Of a stretch of DNA of 64,000 nucleotides, positions 8,540-19,300 are shown one piece after another (position 1 is the first letter of the stretch; each line of letters starts with the position of its first letter). The position numbers and the translations under genes are program-made. This DNA comes from CAXBNB01 sp049115735 (GTDB taxonomy: Bacteria; Bacteroidota; Bacteroidia; Cytophagales; Cyclobacteriaceae). The stretch is taken from the NCBI GenBank assembly GCA_049115735.1, contig JAGDZP010000001.1:1-64000 (forward strand). The letters are read 5' to 3'. The notes under the pieces were generated by a model. That model had not been told where the DNA came from, made no database searches, and saw only the letters and a program-made list of their open reading frames with translations.

Positions 8540-11500
8540 ATGATTATTCTCCTGTTGAGATCGTTGAAGGGATTATGTGGCTGTAGACCTAGCAATCTAG
8601 TGATACTAACCTTAATGAGTTTTTTGATTGGTTGCCTTGAATCCCAGGTCAACAATTTACGAACAATGGATTCTAAGACCAAAAAAGATATTCATAGTCT
8701 CTATTCCATTCTGTCTCCAAAGCAGACGGGTATTTCATTTGTAAATCCGATCAAAGAAAGCATGTACATGAATGGGCTTACTTATGAGTATTTATATAAT
8801 GGTAGTGGAGTCGCAGTGGGAGATGTCAATAATGATGGATTAGTGGACATTTTTTTTGTTTCCAGTCTGAAAAATAATGAATTGTATTTGAACGAAGGGG
8901 GATTGAAATTTAAGAACTCAACCGCAGTATCTGGACTTCAGGGGCGATATGGTTTTTCTACTGGAGTAACTATGGTAGATATAAATTCTGATGGGAAACT
9001 TGATATCTATATATGCAAGTCTGGTCAATTTAACGATCCTGATAAACGCAAAAATGAACTCTACATCAACTATGGTGTTAATGCACAGGGTATTCCGGTT
9101 TTTAAGGAAGAAGCCTCTAAGTTCAAACTGGACCTGCCACATCAATCTACCCAAGCTACTTTTTTTGATTACGATAGAGATGGTGATTTAGATTTATTCT
9201 TATTAAACCATGGGACTGACCAGTCATATTATTCCAATTTTGAAACTATTCCGGAATTATTAAATACTGCTGCCAAATACCAAAGTAGTCAATTGTTTAG
9301 AAACGATAAGGGCAAGTTCCATAATGTAAGCATGGAAAGTGGCATCATTGATAATGCTATAAGTTTTGGTTTGGGGGTTGGTGTTGGCGATTTAAACAAT
9401 GATGGCTGGCCAGATATATTGGTGGGGCATGATTATGCGGAAAAAGACCAACTCTATTTGAACCAAAAGGACGGGACTTTCATAGAAGTAATTCAACAGT
9501 CAACCAATCACATATCCAACTTCTCGATGGGAAATGATATTGCTGATTTTAATAATGATGGCTTATTAGATTTCATTAGTGTTGATATGGTTTCCGAAAG
9601 CAATTATGACATTAAAACCAGTATGAGTGGGATGAATCCCAATAGTTTTTATCAATTGACTGAGTTTGGACTGCACCACCAATACATGTTCAATACGCTG
9701 CAATTAAATAATGGAAATTTCCATGATCAAAAGGTGCCGGTGTTTTCAGATATTGCACAATTGGCAGGCTTGTCAAATACCGATTGGAGTTGGGCTCCTT
9801 TGTTTCTTGACATGGACAATGATGGGTTCAAGGATTTATTCGTTTCAAATGGTATAAAAAGAGATTTCAGAAACAATGATTTTGTAAACTACAAGGCAAA
9901 GAGGACTGCAAAATATCTTAAGGATCAAAAGGAAATTGATGATAAGGTTAATTTACAGGAAGAATATATTAAAGATTTGATGCGTAGGATACCCAAACGA
10001 CTAAAGAACAATTTGTTCTTTAGGAATGATGGGAACTTGGTGTTTTCAAAGAAAAATCCGGATTGGCAAATTAATGCATTGACCAGCACAACAGGTGCTG
10101 CATATGCTGATTTGGATAACGATGGTGACTTAGACATAGTCACCAATAATGTGGATGATTACGGCTTTATCTATCGCAATAATACTACTGAAATGGGTGT
10201 AGGAAACAATTTTGTGCAATTCCAATTAATAGGCTCAAATGAAAATCCTGATGGAATAGGGGCACGAATTTTAGTAAAGCATGGTGTTAATCAACAAGTT
10301 GTAGAACAATATTTAACAAGAGGATTTCAATCATCAATAAGTCGAAAAATACATTTTGGTCTTGGAAAAAGTTCCAGTGTGGATACCTTGATTATATGGT
10401 GGCCTGATGGCAAGCAACAGGAATTGACAAATATTAGGGCTAACAAATCTTATATCCTTAAATATGAAAATGCTATCTCAAGGAAAGAAGAGACCTATGT
10501 TAAACCGTTGTTTGCTATAGATGAAAGGGATATCCCTTTTACCCACCAAGAAAATGACTTTGATGATTTTAAAAGGGAGTCATTGATGCCCCATCGTATG
10601 TCAAGATTTGGACCGGCGATGGCTGTTGCAGACCTCAATTCGGATGGTCTTGAAGATCTTTACTTGGGAGGTGCTATTGGCCAAGCTGGAGGGATCTTTC
10701 TTCAAGATCGTAGAGGAAAATTTACCCCAGGTCAAAAGCTCATAAAACTCAAAGATTCTGAAGAGGTAGACGGATTGTTTTTCGATGCTGACAATGACAA
10801 AGACCTGGATCTTGTGGTTGTCACAGGCGGGAACGAATACCAGTTATCAGACACAAGATTGGAAGATCAGCTATATATCAATAATGGGGCTGGGAATTTT
10901 GTTCTTGGGCTAAACATATTACCAAAAGATGGCTTTTCTGCCGGAGATGTAAAGACATTGGACTTTGACAATGATGGAGATGAGGATTTGTTGGTCACAG
11001 GAAGACAGGTTCCTGGCAAGTATGGATTTCCTGCAAGCACCCGACTGTATGAAAACAAACTGGAAACAGGCCGACTACATTTTGAGGATGTTAGCTCTGA
11101 AAAGGCAAAGTCCTTTGAAAATATAGGCATGGTCACTTCTTCGGTTTGCAAAGACCTGAACAATGATGGAAGGACAGATATTATGCTTGCAGGAGAATGG
11201 ACCGCTCCGATGGTTTTTATCAACGATGGTACTGTCTTCCTCAAGGAGGAACAACCTGTACTTGATTCCTTGACGGGCTGGTGGTTTTCTCTGAGTGCAG
11301 CTGATTTTGATGGTGACGGAGATTTGGACGTTATAGCCGGGAACCTTGGAGAAAATTACAAGTACAAAGCATCCAAAGAAGAGCCATTCGAGTTGCATAC
11401 AAGCGATTTTGATGCAAACGGCAGTCTGGACATTGTATTGAGTTATAACGAAGAAGGGAAACAGTATCCGTTGCGGGGCAGGGAATGCACTTCTAACCAG

Positions 11501-12031
11501 ATGCCATTTGTAAAGGAAAAATTCAAGACCTATCATGCCTTTGGTCAGGCTGATCTTGAGCAGGTTTATGGAGCGGAAAACCTATCCAAGGCTACTCACC
11601 TTCAGGCCAGGACTTTCAGCAGTCACTATTTCGAAAACGATGGCCAAGGGAATTTTAAAGCGGTCAGACTTCCGGTAGAATCACAGTTTTCATCAATCAA
11701 TTCGATTGTTTCGGATGATTTTGATTCAGACGGCAACCTTGACATTGTCATAGTCGGAAATTTGTACGGATCAGAAGTAGAAACCCCAAGAGCAGATGCC
11801 AGTTATGGATTGTTCTTAAAGGGTAATGGCACTGGCATTTTTGAGTCTGTACCCGCTCACAAGAGCGGTCTGTATGTAAGAGGAGACGTCAGGCAGGCCA
11901 GCTTACTGAGTGATATCAATGGGAAAAGGATCGTTTTTGCCAGGAACGACAATTCGGCAGTGATGTTTAATGTCGGGGATAAGCCAGCAGGTGTGTTGGT
12001 TGCCTCTTCACAGACAATGGAGGGCCAGTGA
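8540..12031 (+). CDS. Giant FG-GAP/VCBS-repeat lipoprotein with ASPIC/UnbV domain
   Basis: This 1163-residue protein is predicted to be cell-surface or periplasmic. The signal peptide ends in a lipobox LIGC (Cys32). The body contains many FG-GAP/VCBS blades with calcium-type loops of the form D-x-N-x-D-G-x-x-D (for example DVNNDGLVD, DYDRDGDLD, DLNNDGWPD, DMDNDGFKD, DLDNDGDLD, DFDGDGDLD). These would build two beta-propellers. Between them sits an ASPIC/UnbV domain (GIGARILVKHG ... FGLGKSSSVDTLIIWWPDG). Such CRTAC1-like proteins are frequent beside SusCD pairs in marine Bacteroidota, but their biochemical role is not established. Binding of glycan or calcium-dependent adhesion is inference. 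The stop overlaps the beginning of the next, related gene, so the two are coupled. Confidence 0.9.
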   Translation: MIILLLRSLKGLCGCRPSNLVILTLMSFLIGCLESQVNNLRTMDSKTKKDIHSLYSILSPKQTGISFVNPIKESMYMNGLTYEYLYNGSGVAVGDVNNDGLVDIFFVSSLKNNELYLNEGGLKFKNSTAVSGLQGRYGFSTGVTMVDINSDGKLDIYICKSGQFNDPDKRKNELYINYGVNAQGIPVFKEEASKFKLDLPHQSTQATFFDYDRDGDLDLFLLNHGTDQSYYSNFETIPELLNTAAKYQSSQLFRNDKGKFHNVSMESGIIDNAISFGLGVGVGDLNNDGWPDILVGHDYAEKDQLYLNQKDGTFIEVIQQSTNHISNFSMGNDIADFNNDGLLDFISVDMVSESNYDIKTSMSGMNPNSFYQLTEFGLHHQYMFNTLQLNNGNFHDQKVPVFSDIAQLAGLSNTDWSWAPLFLDMDNDGFKDLFVSNGIKRDFRNNDFVNYKAKRTAKYLKDQKEIDDKVNLQEEYIKDLMRRIPKRLKNNLFFRNDGNLVFSKKNPDWQINALTSTTGAAYADLDNDGDLDIVTNNVDDYGFIYRNNTTEMGVGNNFVQFQLIGSNENPDGIGARILVKHGVNQQVVEQYLTRGFQSSISRKIHFGLGKSSSVDTLIIWWPDGKQQELTNIRANKSYILKYENAISRKEETYVKPLFAIDERDIPFTHQENDFDDFKRESLMPHRMSRFGPAMAVADLNSDGLEDLYLGGAIGQAGGIFLQDRRGKFTPGQKLIKLKDSEEVDGLFFDADNDKDLDLVVVTGGNEYQLSDTRLEDQLYINNGAGNFVLGLNILPKDGFSAGDVKTLDFDNDGDEDLLVTGRQVPGKYGFPASTRLYENKLETGRLHFEDVSSEKAKSFENIGMVTSSVCKDLNNDGRTDIMLAGEWTAPMVFINDGTVFLKEEQPVLDSLTGWWFSLSAADFDGDGDLDVIAGNLGENYKYKASKEEPFELHTSDFDANGSLDIVLSYNEEGKQYPLRGRECTSNQMPFVKEKFKTYHAFGQADLEQVYGAENLSKATHLQARTFSSHYFENDGQGNFKAVRLPVESQFSSINSIVSDDFDSDGNLDIVIVGNLYGSEVETPRADASYGLFLKGNGTGIFESVPAHKSGLYVRGDVRQASLLSDINGKRIVFARNDNSAVMFNVGDKPAGVLVASSQTMEGQ

Positions 12032-12033
12032 TC

Positions 12034-14286
12034 ATGAAATCGTGTATTAAGTTACTGTTCCTGGGTCAATTCCTGCTTTCATGCCATGTAAAGCAAGCTG
12101 ATAATGTAGAATACCCGCGTTCGGCCGGTAATATTAAAATGGCCCATATACTCCAAGAACTTGCCGATAAAGCATATCCTGAACACAACTACACCCTCAA
12201 TGATGCCCGTGCCGAGAGTTATTTGCGTTTGCACAAATTATTCGGCACATCAGAAGATGACGAATATTTGTTGAAGTACGCCAAAGAGCTGGTCAATGCT
12301 GGGCAGAATAAGAAGGCCATTGATATCCTGGAGAAAAGCATTGATGAGCTGGGTTTGGAATCAATGGCCACAATTGACAAACGATATTACCCATATTTTA
12401 TCATCTTGGGAATGGCTTACACCCAAATGGCCGAAGAACAAAACTGTGTGATGGGCCATACGGCCAGGTCGTGCATCGTACCCATACAAGGAGAAGGTAT
12501 CCACAAACAGACAAGTGCCTCGGAAAAGGCTATAGAGACCTATACCAAAATACTGAAAAGCATACCTGAAGATTTGAATGCCCGATGGTTGCTTAACCTG
12601 GCCTACATGACTTTGGGTCTGTATCCAGAGCATGTACCTGATAAATACGTGATTCCTGGGCTTGATAAGCAGCAGGGTATAGATTTTCCAGCGTTCACCG
12701 ACATAGCAGGTCAGCTGGGCATAGACGTGATGGGATTGGCAGGAGGAGTTTGCAGTGAAGACTTTGACAATGATGGTGATATCGACCTGATGGTAACCTC
12801 CTACGGACTACAAGATCAGCTAAGATATATCGAACAACAAAGTGGAAAGTTCACTGAAAAAACATTGTCAGCAGGTTTAGAAGGGATTGTCAGTGGCTTA
12901 AACATGGTTCACGCCGATTATAACAATGATGGTTTTGAGGACATCTTGGTATTACGAGGAGCCTGGTTCAAAGACCATGGAAGACATCCAAATTCCCTGT
13001 TAAAGAACCATGGGGATGGTACTTTTGAAGATGTCACAGAGCAGGCAGGGTTGCTTTCCTATTACCCCACACAAACGGCCAGTTGGGCCGATTACGATTT
13101 GGATGGGCATTTGGACCTTTTCATTGCCAATGAATCCTCAGGCAATTTCATTCACCCCTGTGAACTCTACCACAACAATGGTGACGGAACCTTTGCAGAG
13201 GTGAGCAGGAAGGTAGGAATCAGGGCCTACGGTATGTTCAAAGGATCGGTGTGGGGTGATGTCAACAACGATGGCTACCCTGATCTTTACCTGTCAGATT
13301 ATGCCGGTAAAAACAAGCTCTACCTGAACAAGGAAAAACCTGAAGGTAAAAGATTGTTTGAAGAAATAGGAGAGCAGGCAGGTGTGCAAGAACCCTTGTT
13401 CAGTTTTCCCTGCTGGTTTTTTGATTACAACAACGATGGTCATGAAGACCTGTTTGTTTCTGGTTTTGACCAGAATCGCTTGGAATTTGCTGCCTACGAT
13501 GAAGCCAGGGAACTATTGGGACAGGAAACCAAAGCAGCCAAACCCAGGCTTTATAAAAACAATGGGGACCTGACCTTTACAGAAGTAAGCCAGACAATGG
13601 GATTGGATAGGGTGGTCTATACCATGGGCTCCAACTTTGGGGACCTAGACAATGATGGCTGGCTGGATTTCTACCTAGGTACGGGAACACCTGATTTGAA
13701 CTCGATTGTGCCCAACAGGATGTACTGGAACAAACTAGGTAAAACCTTTGAGGATGTAACGATGAACGGAGGCTTTGGCCACATTCAAAAGGGTCACGGA
13801 GTGGCTTTTGCAGATTTTGACAATGATGGTGACCAGGATGTGTATGCGGTAATGGGAGGAGCAGTCTCTGGTGATACATTTCATAATGTGTTGTTTGAAA
13901 ACCCGGGATTTGGCAACAATTGGATAACCATAGACCTGGAAGGAGCAACAGCCAATCGCTCAGCAATAGGGGCACGAATTCATTTAGTACTTGAGCTAAA
14001 GGACGGAGACGAACGACATATTTACAGAACTGTTAATACTGGAGGCACATTTGGTTCAGGCTCAATACAACAGGAAATCGGTTTGGGCAAGGCAAACAAA
14101 ATGAAGAATTTGGAAATCACCTGGCCTGACAGTCTACGACAAAAAGAAAATTGGAAGGATTTGCCCTTCAATGTACACTACAGGATTAAACAGGCCGGGG
14201 ATCTGATTCAGATATCAAATAACCGAACTAAGCGCAAAAGCCAAATAGGAGATACAATTCAAACCAACAGAAATCACTCATTATAA
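12034..14286 (+). CDS. TPR/FG-GAP-repeat lipoprotein with ASPIC/UnbV domain
   Basis: This is a second CRTAC1-like protein, about 750 residues. The ATG chosen here gives a clean lipoprotein signal (MKSCIKLLFLGQFLLSC, Cys17). A GTG two codons upstream, overlapping the previous stop, is possible. The N-terminal third is helical and TPR-like (about 60-200, YLRLHKLFG, KNKKAIDILEKS). FG-GAP repeats with calcium loops follow (DFDNDGDID, DYNNDGFED, DYDLDGHLD, DVNNDGYPD, DLDNDGWLD, DFDNDGDQD), then a C-terminal ASPIC/UnbV domain (IGARIHLVLELKDG ... ITWPDS). The TPR-like front distinguishes it from its neighbour. The two probably form one functional unit at the cell surface, with function unknown. Confidence 0.88.
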   Translation: MKSCIKLLFLGQFLLSCHVKQADNVEYPRSAGNIKMAHILQELADKAYPEHNYTLNDARAESYLRLHKLFGTSEDDEYLLKYAKELVNAGQNKKAIDILEKSIDELGLESMATIDKRYYPYFIILGMAYTQMAEEQNCVMGHTARSCIVPIQGEGIHKQTSASEKAIETYTKILKSIPEDLNARWLLNLAYMTLGLYPEHVPDKYVIPGLDKQQGIDFPAFTDIAGQLGIDVMGLAGGVCSEDFDNDGDIDLMVTSYGLQDQLRYIEQQSGKFTEKTLSAGLEGIVSGLNMVHADYNNDGFEDILVLRGAWFKDHGRHPNSLLKNHGDGTFEDVTEQAGLLSYYPTQTASWADYDLDGHLDLFIANESSGNFIHPCELYHNNGDGTFAEVSRKVGIRAYGMFKGSVWGDVNNDGYPDLYLSDYAGKNKLYLNKEKPEGKRLFEEIGEQAGVQEPLFSFPCWFFDYNNDGHEDLFVSGFDQNRLEFAAYDEARELLGQETKAAKPRLYKNNGDLTFTEVSQTMGLDRVVYTMGSNFGDLDNDGWLDFYLGTGTPDLNSIVPNRMYWNKLGKTFEDVTMNGGFGHIQKGHGVAFADFDNDGDQDVYAVMGGAVSGDTFHNVLFENPGFGNNWITIDLEGATANRSAIGARIHLVLELKDGDERHIYRTVNTGGTFGSGSIQQEIGLGKANKMKNLEITWPDSLRQKENWKDLPFNVHYRIKQAGDLIQISNNRTKRKSQIGDTIQTNRNHSL

Positions 14287-14298
14287 AATAAACAAGGC

Positions 14299-15681
14299 AT
14301 GAAAAGAAGAGGAGTCCTTAAAAACTTGGGGTTGCTTGCCGGAGCAACGGTTTTACCCAACTCAACGGAGGCATTTTTATCAAAAACTGATGGTTCTTCC
14401 ATTTACCAAAAGTTGAACACTCAGCAATTCGATAAGCCTGTAAAAGTGATCCTAATTGGAGCGGGAAACAGGGGAAATACCTATAGTAATTATCGTTTGC
14501 ATTTCCCAGACCAGATGGAAATGGTAGGGGTAGCAGAACCCATCAAAGAGAGAAATAACAGGTTTGCTGAAAAACACAATGTCCCGGAAGAGAACAGGTT
14601 TGTTACCTGGGAACACGTCTTTGAACGCCCCAAGTTTGCTGATGCGGTTATAATTTCAACACCAGACCAGTTGCATTATGGTCCTTGCATGAAGGCTCTT
14701 GAGATGGGTTATGATGTTTTGTTGGAAAAGCCAATATCACCATCGGAGCAAGAGTGCCGTGATATTTTAGAAATGGCCAACAAAACGGGAAGGATAGTTG
14801 CTGTGTGCCATGTCCTAAGATACGCTCCCTATTTTATTGAATTGAAGAAAATGATCGACGAAGATGCCGTTGGGCAATTGGTAAGTGTCGATCATTTTGA
14901 ACCCATCGAGCATTTGCATATGTCCCATTCTTATGTAAGAGGCAATTGGCACAATTCGAAGACCAGTACTCCGATTATTATGGCCAAATCATGTCATGAT
15001 ATGGATATCATGAGATGGCTAATAGGTGCCCCGTGTGAAAGCATTGCCGCTTACGGGAACCTTAAATGGTTCCGGAAAGAGAATGCACCTGAGGGAAGCA
15101 CGGCAAGGTGTAGCGATGGCTGTAAGGTTGAATCTTCATGCCCTTACTCTGCCCTGAAACTATACCACAGGGAAAGGGAACACATCTACGTATTTGATCT
15201 GCCCAAGGAAGAATCCAAACATGGTGACTTTATCCTGGAGCAATTAAAATCTACTGATTATGGCCGTTGTGTTTACCAAATGGACAATGATCAACCAGAT
15301 CATTACGTAACCTCTATGCAATTCAAAGGAGGGATTACGGCGAACTTTTCTATGGAGGCTTTCACTTCATATCATGGCAGACGAACTAGGGTGATGGGCG
15401 CCATGGGCGATATTGTTGGGGATATGGAGACATACACCCACACTGACTTTAGGACAGGGAAAGTTACCAAAAGGAAAGTGGAGCGGGAACACGGTGGTAT
15501 ATATGACAGTCATGGTGGAGGTGATCTGCTGTTAGTTAGAGATTGGCTAAATGCGGTCTCGAAACAGGATAAATCATTGTTGACATCCACAATTGATGCC
15601 TCTGTGGAAAGTCACATAATGTGCTTCAAGGCTGAAGAAAGTAGACTAAGCGATAGAAAGGTTAAAGTCAAGATGAGTTGA
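14299..15681 (+). CDS. Gfo/Idh/MocA-family oxidoreductase with Tat signal and cysteine motif
   Basis: This 460-residue NAD(P)-dependent sugar dehydrogenase-type protein begins MKRRGVLKNLGLLAGATVLP, a twin-arginine signal, so it is probably exported folded with its cofactor. A Rossmann motif (VILIGAGNRGN) sits near residue 50. The catalytic EKP motif follows (LLEKPIS, about 141-147), and the substrate domain contains a conserved H-D pair (KSCHDMDIMRWLIG). A cysteine cluster CSDGCKVESSCPY, unusual for the superfamily, could bind a metal. Family members oxidise sugar hydroxyls, often at C3. With the DUF1080 protein downstream, a periplasmic 3-keto glycoside route is plausible. It starts 13 nt after the previous gene. 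Confidence 0.88.
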   Translation: MKRRGVLKNLGLLAGATVLPNSTEAFLSKTDGSSIYQKLNTQQFDKPVKVILIGAGNRGNTYSNYRLHFPDQMEMVGVAEPIKERNNRFAEKHNVPEENRFVTWEHVFERPKFADAVIISTPDQLHYGPCMKALEMGYDVLLEKPISPSEQECRDILEMANKTGRIVAVCHVLRYAPYFIELKKMIDEDAVGQLVSVDHFEPIEHLHMSHSYVRGNWHNSKTSTPIIMAKSCHDMDIMRWLIGAPCESIAAYGNLKWFRKENAPEGSTARCSDGCKVESSCPYSALKLYHREREHIYVFDLPKEESKHGDFILEQLKSTDYGRCVYQMDNDQPDHYVTSMQFKGGITANFSMEAFTSYHGRRTRVMGAMGDIVGDMETYTHTDFRTGKVTKRKVEREHGGIYDSHGGGDLLLVRDWLNAVSKQDKSLLTSTIDASVESHIMCFKAEESRLSDRKVKVKMS

Positions 15682-15705
15682 TAAACTGAAACAGTAACTA
15701 TTAGA

Positions 15706-16350
15706 ATGAATGAAAAATGCACTTATGGCGAAGGGATAGACGTATTAGGTTATCTCATAGAAGTTATAGCCGGAATGCCCTTAAACGAATTTCTTAGGAC
15801 CAGAATTTTTGAGCCATTGGAAATGAATGATACTTGGTTCTATCTACCAAGGGAAAAGATAGGTCGCTTGGTTTCGCTTCAAAAAAAGGAGGAAGGAAAT
15901 TGGATAAAATATCCAGTTACATTCTATGATCCTGACTTTCCTGTAAGGGGTGCTAAGGCCTATTTTTCTGGAGGTGCTGGGCTGGTAGGAACAGCTGAAG
16001 ATTACGCCAAATTTTTGCAAATGTATCTGAATAAAGGGGAGCTTAATGGGGTACGTTTACTAAGCAGAACAACCGTTGATTTCATCATGACGAATCAAGT
16101 TGGCGATCTGAGGGGCGAGTACGGTCCGCTTGGTTTGGCGTTTGCGCTTGTTGACCAGAGGACGCATGATTTAGGAGGAAAAGGAAGCGCCGGTACTTTT
16201 GAATGGGGAGGCTATTTCAACTCTGGATATTTCACTGATCCTAAAGAACAGCTAATTGGTATCATTATGAAGCAAACTCAGGGAGATTGGGATATTTCTG
16301 ATCCTACATTGAAGTTTCGTCAATTGGTTTACCAGGCAATTGATGACTGA
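15706..16350 (+). pseudogene. 5'-truncated beta-lactamase-fold serine hydrolase
   Basis: The 214-residue frame matches only the C-terminal half of the class C beta-lactamase/esterase family. It begins at the segment around the conserved Tyr (YGEGIDVLGYLIEVIAGM), continues through FLRTRIFEPLEMNDTWF, and ends with the GSAGTFEWGGYF region equivalent to the HxG motif. The N-terminal half, which would contain the S-x-x-K nucleophile, is absent, and no matching sequence is seen in any frame of the 25-nt gap upstream. The fragment therefore cannot be an active hydrolase of this family. It looks like the remnant of a deletion that joined it to the Gfo/Idh gene. It lies between intact carbohydrate genes. 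Confidence 0.75.
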
Positions 16351-16383
16351 TCAACAAACAAAAAAGGGTTATTTCGGAATAAA

Positions 16384-19300
16384 ATGAAATATGAATACAA
16401 ACTATTTGATCAGAGAGTAATGCAAAGAATTAGATTATACTACTTAACAATATTGTTTGTTCATGGATTTGTTTTGAATCTTCATGCACAAAGAAATTGG
16501 GAGAACGAACATGTCATCTCAAAAAACAGATTAGCAGCAAGAGCAACATCCTATTCATATAATTCAAATCAGGACGCGCTAAGGGGCGAACGGAAAGATG
16601 CCAATGTTTTGATGTTGAATGGAGATGATTGGAAATTTCAGTTTGTTCCCAAATCGGAAGATCGTCCGAGAGGTTTTTTCGAATCCGATTTCGATGCTTC
16701 AAGTTGGAATAATATAACCGTACCCTTCTGTTGGGAAATGCAGGGATACGGTACTCCGATCTATACCAACACAGTATATCCGTTTACTGACAATCCCCCC
16801 TTTATAGATCGGGACAATCCGGTAGGGAGCTACCTAAAAACTTTCGAAGTTCCAGAAGCCTGGCTGGATACCAAGGTAGTACTCCATTTTGGGGGCGTTT
16901 ACTCGGCATTCTATGTTTGGATCAATGGAAAACAGGTAGGTTATAACCAAGACAGCATGTTGCCTGCTGAATTTGAAATCAGTAAAAACCTGGTAGGAGG
17001 TACTAATACTTTGGCGGTTCAGGTCTTCCGTTGGAGTGATGGGAGTTACCTGGATAATCAGGATCACTGGCGCATGAGTGGCATACACCGTGAAGTATTT
17101 ATTCAATCTGAGCCTAAAGTAGCCATCAACGATTTTTTTGTCAAAACAAAATTGGACAAAGAGTATAAAGACGCTCAGCTACAAGTTCGTTTTAATATCA
17201 CCGATGATCCCGCTATTGATACCAAGGGTTGGGTATTAAAAGCACAATTATTTGATAGGGAACAAAACGAAGTGCTGGCATCTCCATTTCAAATAGACCC
17301 CAATAAAATAATTAATGAAGTAGGCCCTACTACTGACAATGTTTATTTCAGCCATCTGGAAACAATCATATCTGATCCAATTAAGTGGTCGGCAGAAAAT
17401 CCATATCTCTATACACTGGTATTTTCTTTACAGGACAATGCCGCCAAGTTGGTTGAGTCGAGAAGCACAAAAGTTGGCTTTCGTGATGTGAAAATTGAGC
17501 ATTCTCAATTATTTGTGAATGGAAAATCGATAAAAATAAAAGGGGTCAACCGACATGATCATAGTGATATAGGAGGGAAAATGATCACCAGGGCAGAGAT
17601 TGAACACGATGTGAAATTGATGAAGCGATTCAATATCAATGCAGTGCGAACTGCTCACTATCCCAATGATCCATATTTCTATGACCTATGTGATAGATAT
17701 GGACTCTATGTAATGGATGAAGCCAATGTAGAGACTCATGATGGAGGACCAAAGCTAGCCAACAACTCCTCCTGGAACCATGCCTATATGGAAAGGGCTA
17801 TTCGTATGGTAGAGCGAGATAAAAACCATCCGAGTATTATTTTCTGGTCCCTAGGAAATGAAGCTGGAAGAGGATTCAACTTTGCGGCTATGGCCGGATG
17901 GATTAAGGCTTTTGATCCTACACGCCCTATTCACTATGAAGGTGCTCAGGGAGACCCTTCTCACGAAGACTACTTGCCTTTAGGAACCCTGGAGTATAAA
18001 AAACGATACGATGCTAAATATGTGAACCCTACAGATACACCTTTTGTAGATGTAATCAGCAGGATGTATCCAAGTTTTGAACGCCTAGAATCCATGGTGA
18101 CCAATCCTGATTTAAAGCGCCCAATTATCATGTGTGAATATGCTCACGCTATGGGTAATTCTTTAGGGAATTTTAAAGAGTATTGGGATTTTATTTATGA
18201 ACATGAAAACCTGATAGGAGGTTTTATTTGGGATTGGAAAGATCAAGGGATCAAAGTCAACGATACAGATAAGGGCGCTTATTGGGCTTATGGAGGCGAT
18301 TTTGGTGATACTCCAAATCTGTTGAATTTCTGTCTGAATGGGATCATCGCATCAGACGGATCTGTTAAACCCCAGCTCCGGAAAGTGAAATATGTACACC
18401 AGCCTGTTCATTTTGAAGCCGTTGACCTGGAAAAGGGTCTTATAAAGATTACAAATCGGTACGATTTTACTAATACAGATCATCTCTACCTAAAATGGAG
18501 CATGTCAGAAGAAGGTAAACGGTTACAAGAGGATAGTATAACCACCCTAAATATTGAACCTGGACAATCTAAAGAAATAAGTTTACCACTCAGAGGATTC
18601 AAGAAAAGAAGGGAGAAGGAGTATTGGTCACGCGTCAGTGTACATCTCAAAAAAGGAAATCGGTGGACTTCAGCTGGGCATGAAGTATCCAAAAAACAAT
18701 TTAGAATTCAAAACGCATCTCAAGCAAGCCCTAAGAAGAGCAAAATCAAAGGTGAGGCATTAAGCCCTGTTGAGTCAGATACTCAAATACAGGTCAATAA
18801 TAATTTGGTGAATGTTGTCTTTAATAAGACTACAGGATATTTAACCTCCTACTACTACAATAAAGAAGCACTGATAAATGGCCCGCTTCAACCGAATTTT
18901 TGGAGGGCCCAAACAGACAATGACCAACGAGGATGGAAGTCGCATTTAAATGCAGGCTTCTGGAAAACTGCAGCATCAAGATTAAAACCAAAAACATTGA
19001 GCCATCAAAAGGTCGATGGTGGCTACCAGGTTTTGGTGGTCAAAAAAATTAGGGATTCCCTTTCTGTGAAAATGATACATACCATTTATAATTCTGGGAA
19101 GGTACAAATTAAATACGAAGTGGATGCCAATCCTTCATTACCTGCTATGCTCAGAATAGGGGCCTTTTGTAATGTGCCAGGCACGTTTTCCAATATAACC
19201 TATTATGGAAAAGGCCCTTGGGAGAATTATAGTGATAGAAATAGAGCAGCTGAGGTGGGTGTATATCAAGGAAAGGTAGAGGATTTTTTAACCAACTATG

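Noticed and set aside
11075..11536. Antisense open frame inside the first FG-GAP gene
   Set aside because: Shadow of repeated D/N/G-rich coding sequence; no domain.
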